A DNA stretch of 51,124 nucleotides from Lachnospiraceae bacterium (GTDB lineage Bacteria; Bacillota; Clostridia; Lachnospirales; Lachnospiraceae): contig JAGHER010000117.1 of the NCBI GenBank assembly GCA_017889125.1, forward strand, positions 1-51,124. Direction: 5' to 3'. The translations under genes and the position numbers were made by a program. Of the stretch, positions 1-8,707 are shown piece after piece. Numbering within the stretch: the first letter of the stretch is position 1; each line of letters begins with the position of its first letter. The notes under the pieces are model-generated. The model saw nothing but the letters and a program-made list of their open reading frames with translations. It searched no databases and was not told where the DNA came from.

Positions 1-684
1 AACCAGAAAGGAGAAATCTGGGCGGGGAATCTTCACCAGTTTGGGGAAGAGATGCTTCTGCCCCTTTACCGAAACCTGATGCTGCGCACCCAGAGCAATA
101 AACTTTACGATCTGGAAATTATTCGAAAACGGAAGCTTTTCTATCCGGAGGGCTTTTCCATTAACGAGGACATTTGGTTCTGCATCCGGTATTTAAGCTT
201 TTGCAGGCGGGTGGTGTGTATCCCTGGAAGCTATCTGTATTACTGGCAGAACAGCCCGGGGGACAGCCAGATCAGCCGCTACCATCCGGAGGGGGTGGAA
301 AGCTGCTTTCTTCTTTTGCAGGCGGCGGAAAGCTTTCTCAAACGGGCGGAATGCTCGCCCCAGGTGCAGAATGCCCTGCGCAATGAAATGCTTTTTCACA
401 TCTGCGGCTTTGCCGGGCACATTTATTACCGGACGGTGAAAAGCCGGAGGGAGTGCCTGGATTCTATCCGGGAGCTTGCGGGGCGGAAGGAATTCCGGAA
501 GCTTTTAAGGGGATTTAAGCCGGAAGGGATAAAGAACCGGACGGCGGCTTTTCTGCTGGGGCATGGTTTGTGCCGGGTGTATCACTGGATGTGTTTGGTG
601 CTTTATGGACGGCAGAGGAGGGAAAACTGCCGCAAAATGGATATGGATAAAAGGAAGGACAGAAAACCTAATGGAACAGAGTAA
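1..684 (+). CDS. Glycosyltransferase family 2, C-terminal part (truncated by window edge)
   Basis: The reading frame is open from base 1, so the N-terminal GT-A catalytic half lies outside the window; an ATG at 52 is internal. What remains has the pattern NEDIWFCIRYL followed by a Cys/Arg-rich stretch and YLYYWQN, typical of the end of the catalytic domain in family 2 transferases (acceptor-binding 'NED' motif). A poorly conserved basic alpha-helical tail follows. It probably adds a sugar to a lipid-linked exopolysaccharide or capsule repeat unit at the inner face of the membrane. It overlaps the next glycosyltransferase by 14 bases, and a flippase follows, consistent with a polysaccharide operon. 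Confidence 0.75.
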   Translation, partial: NQKGEIWAGNLHQFGEEMLLPLYRNLMLRTQSNKLYDLEIIRKRKLFYPEGFSINEDIWFCIRYLSFCRRVVCIPGSYLYYWQNSPGDSQISRYHPEGVESCFLLLQAAESFLKRAECSPQVQNALRNEMLFHICGFAGHIYYRTVKSRRECLDSIRELAGRKEFRKLLRGFKPEGIKNRTAAFLLGHGLCRVYHWMCLVLYGRQRRENCRKMDMDKRKDRKPNGTE

Positions 685-1669
685 GAGACAAAGTTCGGAG
701 CAAATCATGGTCAGCATCAGCTGCATCACCTTCAACCACGAGCCCTACATTGCCAGGGCGCTGGACAGCTTTCTTATGCAGAAAACGGATTTCCCCTTTG
801 AGATTCTGATTTATGACGATGCGTCCACAGACCGCACCCAGGAGATCATCCGGGAGTATGAAAAGCGGTATCCAGACATCATCAAGCCCTTTTACCAGAC
901 GGAAAATCAGTATTCCAAGGGAAAGTACAATGTAGAGGGATTTTTCAATTACCCCAGAGCGGCGGGGAAATACATTGCCATGTGCGATGGGGACGATTAC
1001 TGGACGGACGAGCATAAGCTGCAGCTGCAGGTGGACTATATGGAGGCTCATCCGGAGTGCGCCATGTGCCTTCACGCGGCCAGGATTGAGACGGAGGAGA
1101 AGGCGGTGCAGTCCTTAAAGATCCGGCCCTATCGGGGAAATCAGGTTATTCCGGCCCAGAAGGTGATTGATAAGCCTTCTAATTATCCTACGGCGTCCCT
1201 TTTATTCCGGACGGAGTATACGAGAGATTTGCAGGATTATTATTATGTGAGCCCGGTGGGGGATATCCCTATTCAGATTCACATGGCGGCAAAGGGGACG
1301 GTATATTATTTGGATCGGGAAATGTCCGTTTACCGCCAGGGGGTGTCCGTATCCTGGAGTGCCCTGATGAAGCAGGGGGATTATAAGCAGAATCTCATCG
1401 ACCATCACAATGCCATGAAGGAGATGTACCGGGGCTTTTCTAAGGAGACGGGCGGGAAATACGACAAGGCCATCGAGCGGGCCTGCAGAAGGATGGATTT
1501 CCTTACCCTGATTAATGTGAAAGAGTACCGGGAGGCTTTGGCCCCTGGATACAGGAGCTTTTTCCGGGAGCTTCCCTGGATGACGCGGGTGCTTATCCGG
1601 TTTGAGCTGGCGGCACCTGGGCTTTACCGGTGGCTTCGGCGGACGGTTTATGGGGAAGACAGAGGGTAA
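671..1669 (+). CDS. Glycosyltransferase family 2
   Basis: A 332-residue GT-A fold transferase. The start at 671 is preceded by AAGGAAGG and overlaps the end of the upstream gene; a longer frame from 563 would read deep into that gene and is not credible. Near the N-terminus, VSISCITFNHEPYIARAL is the nucleotide-sugar binding beta-strand/helix, YDDASTDRT is the first Asp motif and MCDGDDYW is the DxD-type metal/UDP-sugar site. The remaining half is an acceptor domain of unknown specificity. It most likely acts in exopolysaccharide or cell-surface glycan assembly with its neighbours. The donor and acceptor sugars cannot be read from the sequence. Confidence 0.85.
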   Translation: MEQSKRQSSEQIMVSISCITFNHEPYIARALDSFLMQKTDFPFEILIYDDASTDRTQEIIREYEKRYPDIIKPFYQTENQYSKGKYNVEGFFNYPRAAGKYIAMCDGDDYWTDEHKLQLQVDYMEAHPECAMCLHAARIETEEKAVQSLKIRPYRGNQVIPAQKVIDKPSNYPTASLLFRTEYTRDLQDYYYVSPVGDIPIQIHMAAKGTVYYLDREMSVYRQGVSVSWSALMKQGDYKQNLIDHHNAMKEMYRGFSKETGGKYDKAIERACRRMDFLTLINVKEYREALAPGYRSFFRELPWMTRVLIRFELAAPGLYRWLRRTVYGEDRG

Positions 1670-1707
1670 ATAAGTATATGCAGGCAGCAAAGAAAGGAAC
1701 GTAACGA

Positions 1708-3165
1708 ATGAGTGAACGGGGAACGAAGAGCCAGATCATTAACGGCCTGTTCTGGAAGGTAATGGAAAACGGGGGGTCTCAGGGGATTCAGTTTGTGATT
1801 TCCATTTTGCTGGCGCGGCTGTTATCCACAGAGGAATACGGCATCATCAACATCGTGCTGATTTTTGTGACCATTGCCAATGTGATCGTGCAGAATGGCT
1901 TCGGCACGGCGCTGATTCAGAAGCGGGAAGCAGACGGACGGGATTACTCGTCCGTATTTTTCGTGAATCTGGCGGCGGCCGGAGTGATTTATTTGGTGCT
2001 GTATCTGGGGGCGCCGTTTATTGCGGCATTTTATGAGAATCCCCAGATGACGGCCATTGTGCAGGTGCTTTCCCTGGTGCTTTTTCCGGGGGCGGTGATT
2101 TCTGTGCAGACGGCCTATGTTTCCCGGAAGATGGAGTTTAAGGGGCTCTGTATCTCCACCATGGCGGCGGCCTTTGGCTCCGGCGTGGTGGGCGTGGCCA
2201 TGGCGGCAGCCGGATTTGGGGTCTGGGCATTGGTAGGGCAGCAGCTTTTGTATTATTTTCTTCTGATGGGCGTTTTGTTTGTGACGGTGCCCTGGCGGCC
2301 GTCGGCGGTGTTTGCCCCGGAGCGGGTGGGCTCCATGTTCCGCTTTGGCTGGAAGCTTCTCTGTGCTTCTTTGGTGGACACGCTTTTTACGAATCTTTAC
2401 GGTCTGACGGTGGGAAAGCTTTATGATGAGAATACTATGGGCGTGTACAGCCGCGGGGAGCAGTTCCCCAAGCTGATTGTCACCAATCTGGGCACAGCCA
2501 TTCAGGCGGTAATGCTTCCGGCCCTGTCGGCCAGGCAGACCCATCCGGAGCAGGTGGCTGGCCTTCTGCGCCGGGCCATCAAGACCAGCGTCTTTGTGGT
2601 GCTTCCCATGATGGCGGGCCTTGCGGCGGCGGCAGATAATCTGGTGCTGGTGCTTCTGGGAGAAAAATGGATGGCCTGCGTGCCTTTCCTGCAGATTTCC
2701 TGCCTGGCGTATGCGGTCTGGCCGATGGATATCGCCAATCTTCAGGCGCTGAATGCCATGGGGAGAAGTGATGTGTTTTTGAAATTGGAGATTATTAAGA
2801 AGTGTGTGGGCGTGGTGATCCTTCTTCTCAGCATGCGCTGCGGGGCGGTCACCTTTATCGCCTGGAAGGCGGCAGGAGATTTTCTCTGCACCTTTATCAA
2901 TGCCTGGCCCAATCAGCGGATTCTGGGCTACTCCATCCGCCAGCTGTGGCGGGATGTATTCCCGGCCCTGGGGGTATCGGCAGTGATGGGAGCCGCAGTC
3001 TATCTGGCCCGGTTCCTGCTTCCGGCTGGCCTTCTGGGCCTGGCCGGGCAGGTGGTTCTGGGCGTGGCTGTGTATCTTTTTCTCTCATGGATCTTCCGGC
3101 TGGAGAGTTTTCGCTATTTGTGGCGGCTGGTGTGGGAGAAGCTTTCTGGTGGAGCTGTGGGATAA
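1708..3165 (+). CDS. Polysaccharide flippase, MOP superfamily (Wzx/PST type)
   Basis: A 485-residue integral membrane protein with about 12-14 hydrophobic segments spread over its whole length. The N-terminus (NGLFWKVMENGGSQGIQFVI, then LLSTEEYGIINIVLIF) is typical of lipopolysaccharide/exopolysaccharide flippases of the polysaccharide transporter family. These move undecaprenyl-linked repeat units across the cytoplasmic membrane. The start has AAAGGAACG nine bases upstream. It follows two glycosyltransferases by 38 bases, so it is probably in the same operon, and a terminator follows at 3208. WzxC/TuaB-like members are the closest style, but subfamily assignment by eye is tentative. Confidence 0.85.
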   Translation: MSERGTKSQIINGLFWKVMENGGSQGIQFVISILLARLLSTEEYGIINIVLIFVTIANVIVQNGFGTALIQKREADGRDYSSVFFVNLAAAGVIYLVLYLGAPFIAAFYENPQMTAIVQVLSLVLFPGAVISVQTAYVSRKMEFKGLCISTMAAAFGSGVVGVAMAAAGFGVWALVGQQLLYYFLLMGVLFVTVPWRPSAVFAPERVGSMFRFGWKLLCASLVDTLFTNLYGLTVGKLYDENTMGVYSRGEQFPKLIVTNLGTAIQAVMLPALSARQTHPEQVAGLLRRAIKTSVFVVLPMMAGLAAAADNLVLVLLGEKWMACVPFLQISCLAYAVWPMDIANLQALNAMGRSDVFLKLEIIKKCVGVVILLLSMRCGAVTFIAWKAAGDFLCTFINAWPNQRILGYSIRQLWRDVFPALGVSAVMGAAVYLARFLLPAGLLGLAGQVVLGVAVYLFLSWIFRLESFRYLWRLVWEKLSGGAVG

Positions 3166-3207
3166 GGAAGTGGGAGCCGGGTGAATGCGCTGGCTAGTGA
3201 TCGAAAT

Positions 3208-3239
3208 ACCCTCTGATGAAAGTCAGGGGGCATTTTTTT
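3208..3239 (+). terminator. Rho-independent terminator after polysaccharide genes
   Basis: Stem CCCTCTGA / TCAGGGGG with loop TGAAAG, followed by CATTTTTTTC. It ends the polysaccharide operon just before the toxin-antitoxin promoter. Confidence 0.75.
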
Positions 3240-3245
3240 CGCACA

Positions 3246-3274
3246 TTGACTTGATAGTACAAAAAAGATATAAT
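3246..3274 (+). promoter_or_regulatory. Sigma-A type promoter for toxin-antitoxin pair
   Basis: TTGACT, 17 bases, then TATAAT, 44 bases before the antitoxin start. The A/T-rich surroundings contrast with the GC-rich flanks. Confidence 0.75.
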
Positions 3275-3317
3275 ATGAATAAAATATTGCTATTAAACAG
3301 AAAGGGGAGGAGCAGCG

Positions 3318-3584
3318 ATGAATATTCGTCCGTCCGCAGCAATCCGTCAGAATTACAACGAGATTGCAGAACTGTGCAGAAAGACCGCAGAGCCGGTTTT
3401 CCTTACCAAGAATGGTGAGGGAGATTTAGTTGTTATGGATATTGAAACCTTTAACCGCAGGGAGAAGATGTTGAGGCTCCGTGAAGAGCTGCTTGCGGTT
3501 GAAGAGGATCGGCTTGCGGGAAGAAATGGCTGTACCCTTGATGAACTGGACGCTTATCTTGATGACGTGATTGCAGAGGTATAG
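3318..3584 (+). CDS. Type II antitoxin, Phd/YefM family
   Basis: An 88-residue protein starting at 3318 after AAAGGGGAGGAG. The N-terminal half (MNIRPSAAIRQNYNEIAELC, then EPVFLTKNGEGDLVVMDIETF) matches the Phd/YefM DNA-binding fold: an 'R-x-S' start, a helix, then a beta-strand pair ending in a conserved 'x-V-x-D/S' strand. The acidic C-terminal tail (TLDELDAYLDDVIAEV) would wrap the toxin. In this family the antitoxin dimer represses its own promoter. The toxin gene starts three bases after the stop codon. Confidence 0.9.
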   Translation: MNIRPSAAIRQNYNEIAELCRKTAEPVFLTKNGEGDLVVMDIETFNRREKMLRLREELLAVEEDRLAGRNGCTLDELDAYLDDVIAEV

Positions 3585-3587
3585 CGT

Positions 3588-3905
3588 ATGGGAGCAAACA
3601 CCAGATATAAAGTTATTGTTTCGGACAGAGCCAAAAGAATGCTGGGAGCACACATCCGCTTTATGGCACAGGTCAATAAGGAGGCAGCAGCGGCAAAGAA
3701 GAACGAGATTATGACAGCGATGCGTTCTTTGGTTCAGATGCCCCAGCGTTTTCCTTTCTTCGAAGAACCATATATCCCTCCGAATAAATATCATAAGATG
3801 TTTATTGCCCAGTGGTATCTTGTCCTTTATCAAATTCAGGACGATACCGTTTATGTGGAATATATCCTTGACTGCCGCAAAGAGTATTATTGGCTTGTCA
3901 AATAG
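3588..3905 (+). CDS. Type II toxin, RelE/ParE family
   Basis: A 105-residue basic protein three bases downstream of the Phd/YefM antitoxin. It begins with YKVIVSDRAKRML, a helix-helix region rich in Lys/Ala, then a beta-sheet core (KMFIAQWYLVLYQIQDDTVYVEYILDCRKEYYWLV), the order seen in the ParE/RelE fold. RelE members cut mRNA in the ribosome while ParE members poison gyrase. The sequence does not settle which applies: the C-terminal Arg-Lys-Glu-Tyr-Tyr is compatible with a RelE-like active site, but this is inference. Confidence 0.87.
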   Translation: MGANTRYKVIVSDRAKRMLGAHIRFMAQVNKEAAAAKKNEIMTAMRSLVQMPQRFPFFEEPYIPPNKYHKMFIAQWYLVLYQIQDDTVYVEYILDCRKEYYWLVK

Positions 3906-3937
3906 AAGCAGAATAAGGAAGGACTGGCTGCCCGATG

Positions 3938-3960
3938 GGCCTGCTGTGTACCAGCAGGCC
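3938..3960. terminator. Hairpin between convergent toxin and lacI genes
   Basis: Perfect stem GGCCTGCTG / CAGCAGGCC with a five-base loop between the toxin stop and the end of the convergent LacI gene. There is no long T run on either side, so it may act as a weak bidirectional terminator. Confidence 0.5.
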
Positions 3961-3967
3961 GCCCGAT

Positions 3968-4987
3968 TTAAAACAGCGACACCACCGACTGCCGTTCCAC
4001 AATTTCCACATCCATCTGCACCGCTCCTGGCCGGGAGAGGGTGCCGGTGCGGATCTGCTCTAACAGCAGATCAACGGCAGTCTTGGCCTTCTCCGGAATG
4101 TTCTGGGAGATGGAGGTGAGCTTGGGCACCGTGTACTGGCACAGCTTCAGGTTATCGAAGCCGATCACCGAAAGGTCGATGGGGATCCGGTAGCCGCTGA
4201 GCCTGGCGCCTTCCATAACACCAATTGCGCAGATGTCGGCGGTGGTTACTACCGCCGTTATTTCATTTTGGCCTCCGGCGATGCGTTTGCCTGCTTCGAT
4301 GCCGCCCTCGTAGGAGGGGGTGTAGGGGAAGACGTATTCCGGGCGGAAGGGGAGGCCGCTTTCTTCCAGTGCCTGGCGGTAGCCCAGAAAACGGTTGGTG
4401 AGGATATCCACGCCCTCGTAATCAGCCACAAAGGCGATGTGGGTGTGGCCGTGGTTAATCATGTACTTGGTGGCCAGATACAGGCCCTTTTGGTCATTGG
4501 ACGTGATATTGATGACTCCGGGAAGGGGGATGGAGCCGTCAAATACGGCCACCGGGCATCCGGTCTGGGTGTAAAAGTCCTCCAAATGGTTCTGGAAATC
4601 CGGGTGGAGGAAGATGATTCCGTCTACATTCCAGTTTTTCAGCAGAACCATGATATCTGATTGCTGGGAGATGGCCCGAACCATGGTGTAGTAGCCGTTT
4701 TTGCGCAGCTGCCGCTCAATGGTGCCCAGCATAGTGCTGATGTAGGGGTTCTCCAGGTAGTTTTCCAGGTCGTCATCGGCGTATTCGGTAATGAGGACGC
4801 CGATAATATTGGACGTTTTATTGGTCAGGCTGCGGGCGCTTAAGTTGGGCACGTAGCCACATTCTTTAATGATAGCATTTACCTTTTCTATGGTTTTTGC
4901 GGATACACGATTGTGCTTTCCGTTGATTACATTGGACACGGTCATCATGCTGACGCCGGCTTTCTCGGCGATATCTTTTAAGGTCAT
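3968..4987 (-). CDS. LacI family transcriptional repressor
   Basis: A 339-residue regulator. Residues 1-55 are a LacI helix-turn-helix plus hinge (MTLKDIAEKAGVSMMTVSNV, then a YVPNLSARSL hinge helix). The rest is a periplasmic-binding-protein-like effector domain (IIGVLITEYADDD, a GIIFLHPDF strand, SVIGFDNLKL near the end). It is divergent from the CUT1 sugar transport operon at 5508, with palindromes in the 520-base gap at 5095 and 5341. By family knowledge it would bind these as a dimer and release them when an alpha-glucoside or derived sugar is present. The start has GGAGAC upstream on the minus strand. Confidence 0.92.
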   Translation of the reverse strand: MTLKDIAEKAGVSMMTVSNVINGKHNRVSAKTIEKVNAIIKECGYVPNLSARSLTNKTSNIIGVLITEYADDDLENYLENPYISTMLGTIERQLRKNGYYTMVRAISQQSDIMVLLKNWNVDGIIFLHPDFQNHLEDFYTQTGCPVAVFDGSIPLPGVINITSNDQKGLYLATKYMINHGHTHIAFVADYEGVDILTNRFLGYRQALEESGLPFRPEYVFPYTPSYEGGIEAGKRIAGGQNEITAVVTTADICAIGVMEGARLSGYRIPIDLSVIGFDNLKLCQYTVPKLTSISQNIPEKAKTAVDLLLEQIRTGTLSRPGAVQMDVEIVERQSVVSLF

Positions 4988-5094
4988 TTGATTCGTCTCC
5001 TTTCCCTTGATGTATTTTCCCTCTTTTTGTATTTCGAACAGCGCTTTTTATACCTGGAATTCCGGAAAACTGGAAAATGTCTGCAGGTCAGGCC

Positions 5095-5107
5095 GCTAAA
5101 CTTTAGC
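5095..5107. promoter_or_regulatory. Inverted repeat GCTAAA-C-TTTAGC, possible operator
   Basis: Perfect 13-base dyad in the lacI/sugar-operon intergenic region, made of the same half-sites (TTTAGC/GCTAAA) as the palindrome at 5341 but in the opposite arrangement. It lies about 110 bases upstream of lacI and may be an autoregulatory or looping site. The rest of 4988-5507 is A/T-rich, with no gene seen. Confidence 0.4.
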
Positions 5108-5302
5108 TATAAGGTGTGATTAGGTTTAATAAATTCTGAAAAACGGTAATTTAAAGGAATATTATACCGGATTTAAAGTTTATAAACATAGTATAGCGTG
5201 GATGAAAGTAAAAGTCAATCCAGGTTTCAAGAGGATGAGCACAGCATTATGCACAAATAATCAGCGAGAAATAAAACAAAATGCTGAAAGATAAAAAAGA
5301 AG

Positions 5303-5352
5303 TTGACAAATTGATGAATCGGGAGTACTCTTATCATAGATTTAGCGCTAAA
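5303..5352 (+). promoter_or_regulatory. Promoter and LacI-type operator of the sugar operon
   Basis: TTGACA (5303-5308) with a weak -10 TACTCT after 17 bases, or TATCAT slightly further on. It is followed at 5341-5352 by the perfect palindrome TTTAGCGCTAAA with a central CG, the usual form of a LacI-family operator. Placing the palindrome at about +1 to +12 suits repression by the divergent LacI protein. Confidence 0.6.
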
Positions 5353-5507
5353 CGTAAACGGAAACGAAGAACCAAAGAAAACAAAATGACAGCGGGGATA
5401 TGAAGGAAAGACAGCTGAAGGATGTTTTGGTGAAGGGAAAGGCATCGGGCGGCAGGCCGGACTGGCCATCAGACGGCCGCCTGGCAAAATGGAAAGGAGA
5501 GGCATTT

Positions 5508-6878
5508 ATGATGAAGAGAAGAGCAGCAGCGTTGACATTGGCAGTATCCATGGCAGCAGGACTTTGGGGATGCGGAGGCGGAGGAAGCGCCAGCACCGCA
5601 GAGACTGCACCGGAAGTGGAGGTTCCCACCGAGCCTTTTGGCGATACCATCAAGTATGATCCTTCAGTGCCCATCAATGACGGCAAGGATATTACCGTAG
5701 AGCTGTGGGAGTGGGGAAGCGATGAGCTGTTCCAGCAGATCATTGACGGATACACAGCGATGCATCCCAACGTAACCATCAAGCTGGTGAACAATCCCTG
5801 GGAGGATTACTGGACGAAGCTTCCCTTAGCTCTGGACGGACAGAATGGCCCGGCGATCTTCAACGTACATAACAGCTACCATGAGAACATGATTAACTAC
5901 ATGGCGCCTCTGGAGATTCCGCTGGAGGATCTGGAAGCAGACTTTACCGGCGTTGAGGCCCACGTAATTGACGGAAACGTATACTACATTGATTACGGTA
6001 TGATGACCGGTTCGGTTTATTATAATAAGGAAATGTGGGAAGCAGCAGGGCTGACCGATGCGGATATTCCCAAGACCTGGGATGAGATGCGGGAGGTAGC
6101 CAAGAAGCTGACCATCCGTGACGGCGACCGGCTGATCCAGGCAGGACTTAACTTTAATGATGACTTCCATCAGAATTACCTTCTGGGCTTAAACTACCAG
6201 CTGGGCGAGAACCTGTTCTTAGAGGATGGACGGACACCGAATGTTACCTCTGACGCCATGAAGCAGATTATGCAGATGCTGGTTGACATGTATCAGGTAG
6301 ACGGCATCGGTTCCGCAGACTTCGGCGAGAAGTCCTCTGACAGCTTCGGCCAGGGCCAGAGCGCCATGGTTATCCAGTGGGGACATTACTACAATACCTT
6401 GAACACCACCTGGACTGACATTGATTTCGGCGTATTTGAGATCCCGACCTTTGACGGCGAGCCTTACGCTTACAACCGCTACAACGGTGAGTCCACCTTC
6501 GGCATCAACAAGAATGCACCGGCTGACCAGCAGGCTGTAGCACAGGATTTCGTGAAGTACTTCCTGGCAAATGATGACGCACAGATCGCCTTCAACCTGG
6601 CAATGAGCACCTTCCCGGCAAAGAAGTCCTTAGCGGACAATCCGGAGATTATGGCCAATCCGTCCTTAAGCGTACTGGCTGAGCACATTGACCACTACAT
6701 CTGGCCCGGCCCAATGCCTTCCACCATGGAGACTTCCTTAAAGAAGGCCGGCGAGGACATTTTCTACAACGGCGTTGACATTGATACCGCATTAAATGCA
6801 GCACAGCAGGAAATTATCCGGGATATGCAGAGCAGCACCTTTACCTCTGTAGAAGATCTGTATAAGTACGCCCAGTAA
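5508..6878 (+). CDS. CUT1 ABC transporter sugar-binding lipoprotein
   Basis: A 456-residue extracellular solute-binding protein. I chose the start at 5508 because GGAAAGGAGAGG lies just before it and because it gives a lipoprotein signal: MMKRR, a hydrophobic core and Cys22 in LWGC (Trp at -2 is slightly unusual), then a Gly/Ser linker. An in-frame ATG at 5400 would add 36 residues before the signal and is unlikely. The body (VELWEWGSDELFQQIIDGY, DYWTKLP, GSVYYNKEMWEAAG) is a family 1 binding protein for oligosaccharides. It is first in an operon with two permeases and two glucosidases, so maltose-, isomaltose- or similar alpha-glucoside uptake is likely. The exact ligand is not known. Confidence 0.9.
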   Translation: MMKRRAAALTLAVSMAAGLWGCGGGGSASTAETAPEVEVPTEPFGDTIKYDPSVPINDGKDITVELWEWGSDELFQQIIDGYTAMHPNVTIKLVNNPWEDYWTKLPLALDGQNGPAIFNVHNSYHENMINYMAPLEIPLEDLEADFTGVEAHVIDGNVYYIDYGMMTGSVYYNKEMWEAAGLTDADIPKTWDEMREVAKKLTIRDGDRLIQAGLNFNDDFHQNYLLGLNYQLGENLFLEDGRTPNVTSDAMKQIMQMLVDMYQVDGIGSADFGEKSSDSFGQGQSAMVIQWGHYYNTLNTTWTDIDFGVFEIPTFDGEPYAYNRYNGESTFGINKNAPADQQAVAQDFVKYFLANDDAQIAFNLAMSTFPAKKSLADNPEIMANPSLSVLAEHIDHYIWPGPMPSTMETSLKKAGEDIFYNGVDIDTALNAAQQEIIRDMQSSTFTSVEDLYKYAQ

Positions 6879-6905
6879 TCCGGCGTAAGGAAAGGGGGAA
6901 CCCAG

Positions 6906-7784
6906 ATGTTTAAAAAGTCTTATCCTCTTCAAAGCAAAAGCGAGATTCTCCTGCGGAATATCGTAGTGGCAGTTATGGTGGTATTCTTTTCCGTATTCCT
7001 GATTGCCCCCATCGTGATCGCCTTTGCGGGAAGCTTTCATGAGTGGAATCCTTTAAGCGGTACCTACCGCTTCCTGGGACTTGAAAATTATAAGAACGTA
7101 TTTACCAGCCAGCTCTTTGGGACATCCATGATTAACACGGTAATCTTCTCCGTAGTGGTCATTATCTTCCGTGTGGGGCTGGGCCTGGGAATCGCCTGTG
7201 CCATCAATTCTGTGCTGATTAAGCACAAGAGCTTCTTCCGTGCAGTGTACTACATGCCGGTAGTTACCCCCATGGTGGCAGTGGCATTTGTGTGGAAGTT
7301 TATGTATAATCCCCAGATCGGTGTGATCAACCAGATCCTAGGCACCAGCATCAACTGGCTGAAGGATCCCAACCTGGCTCTGCCGGCAGTTATCGTGATG
7401 ACCATCTGGAAGGATTTCGGATACGCAGTGGTTATGTATATGGCAGGCCTTTACTCCCTCCCCATGGATGTTATGGAGGCGGCCAAGGTGGACGGCGCCA
7501 GCAGCTGGCAGAATTTCCGCTACATCACCCTGCCGCTCCTTAAGCCCATGACCCTGTTTGTGGTGATTACTTCCATTATCTCGTATATTCAGGCTTACGT
7601 GCAGATCCTGATTATGACGGAGGGCGGCCCCGGAACGGCCACCTACCTGGCCTCCTACATTATTTACGATGAGGCCTTTGTAAAATACAACTTCGGCTAT
7701 GCATCTGCCCTTTCCTTCGTGCTTTTCGTGATTACGGCGGTGTTTACATGGCTGTCCTTCCGGGTATCCGGTACAGAAAGTTAA
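6906..7784 (+). CDS. CUT1 sugar ABC transporter permease (MalF type)
   Basis: A 292-residue inner-membrane permease with six predicted membrane segments. The cytoplasmic EAA loop is present (MEAAKVDGASSWQNFRYITL), which docks on the ATPase. It starts 27 bases after the binding-protein gene with AAAGGGGG upstream, and is followed 12 bases later by the partner permease. No ATPase gene is present in the unit; in related Firmicutes a shared MsmX/MsiK-type ATPase energises several CUT1 systems, and that is the likely situation here. Confidence 0.92.
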   Translation: MFKKSYPLQSKSEILLRNIVVAVMVVFFSVFLIAPIVIAFAGSFHEWNPLSGTYRFLGLENYKNVFTSQLFGTSMINTVIFSVVVIIFRVGLGLGIACAINSVLIKHKSFFRAVYYMPVVTPMVAVAFVWKFMYNPQIGVINQILGTSINWLKDPNLALPAVIVMTIWKDFGYAVVMYMAGLYSLPMDVMEAAKVDGASSWQNFRYITLPLLKPMTLFVVITSIISYIQAYVQILIMTEGGPGTATYLASYIIYDEAFVKYNFGYASALSFVLFVITAVFTWLSFRVSGTES

Positions 7785-7796
7785 GGAGGCGGGTTC

Positions 7797-8618
7797 ATGA
7801 AAAGGAAAATCAGCAGCATTGGTTTAAATGTATTCCTTCTTGTGCTGGGACTGGTTACGGTGTATCCTTTTATCTGGATGCTGTCCTCATCCTTTAAGCA
7901 GAACAAGGAAATCATGGCTTTGGAGCAGCACCTGCTGCCGCAGCAGTTCATCATTGAGAATTACATCAATATGAACGCCCACTTTAATTTCATCCGTTTC
8001 TTTGGGAACAGCTTGCTGATCACCCTGGTGACCACGGTTCTGGTTCTCTATACCAGCACCATCTGCGGCTTCGTCCTCAGCAAGTACAAATTTAAGGGAA
8101 GAGACCTGCTGTTTGGCTTCGTGCTTTCCACCATGATGATTCCCTGGTGCGTGACCATTATCCCGAAGTACTCCATGATTCAGGCCTTTGGCTGGATGGA
8201 CAGCTATGCGGCTTTGATTATCCCGGCGGCATTCAGCGGCTTCGGCATCTTCATGATGAAGCAGCACATTGCTTCCATTCCGGATGAGATCATCGAGGCG
8301 GCCAGAATCGACGGGGCAAATGAGTTTTACATCTTCCACAAGATCATTTTCCCCATGGCAAAGAACGGGATTTCCAGTATTGCCATTTTCCAGTTTCTCT
8401 GGGCATGGGAGGATTACCTGTGGCCCTACCTGGTGATCAACAGCCAGGAAAAGCAGCTGCTGGCAGTAGGACTGAAGATGTTCAATGGCCAGTACTCCAC
8501 CGACTACGGCGCCCTCTTTGCGGCGACCACCATTTCCATCATTCCGGTGCTGATTATTTATCTGTTCTTCCAGAAACGGTTTATCGCCGGTATCGCGGCA
8601 TCTGCCGTAAAGGGATAA
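7797..8618 (+). CDS. CUT1 sugar ABC transporter permease (MalG type)
   Basis: A 273-residue permease with six membrane segments. It has the N-terminal FLLVLGLVTVYPFIWMLSSS pattern of MalG-like subunits and an EAA loop, IEAARIDGANEFYIFHKIIF. It lies 12 bases after the other permease, with AAGGAGGCGG before the start. It forms the membrane channel with the preceding permease and takes sugar from the lipoprotein encoded at 5508. A hairpin at 8654 separates it from the glucosidase genes. Confidence 0.92.
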   Translation: MKRKISSIGLNVFLLVLGLVTVYPFIWMLSSSFKQNKEIMALEQHLLPQQFIIENYINMNAHFNFIRFFGNSLLITLVTTVLVLYTSTICGFVLSKYKFKGRDLLFGFVLSTMMIPWCVTIIPKYSMIQAFGWMDSYAALIIPAAFSGFGIFMMKQHIASIPDEIIEAARIDGANEFYIFHKIIFPMAKNGISSIAIFQFLWAWEDYLWPYLVINSQEKQLLAVGLKMFNGQYSTDYGALFAATTISIIPVLIIYLFFQKRFIAGIAASAVKG

Positions 8619-8653
8619 TGTCGGTATAGGCGCGGAGCAATTCAATATTATTC

Positions 8654-8675
8654 GGGGCCAAGGCTTTTTGGCCCC
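8654..8675 (+). terminator. Intercistronic hairpin between transporter and glucosidase genes
   Basis: Stem GGGGCCAA / TTGGCCCC with a six-base loop, flanked by complementary AATATT. There is no clean T run, so it may be a partial terminator or 3' stabiliser that makes transporter mRNA more abundant than glucosidase mRNA. Confidence 0.5.
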
Positions 8676-8707
8676 AATATTTTCATCATGAAAAAGGAGC
8701 AAACAGT

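Noticed and set aside
3185-3418. A 77-codon frame before the antitoxin gene
   Set aside because: It runs through the terminator and promoter of the toxin-antitoxin unit and overlaps the real antitoxin in another frame.
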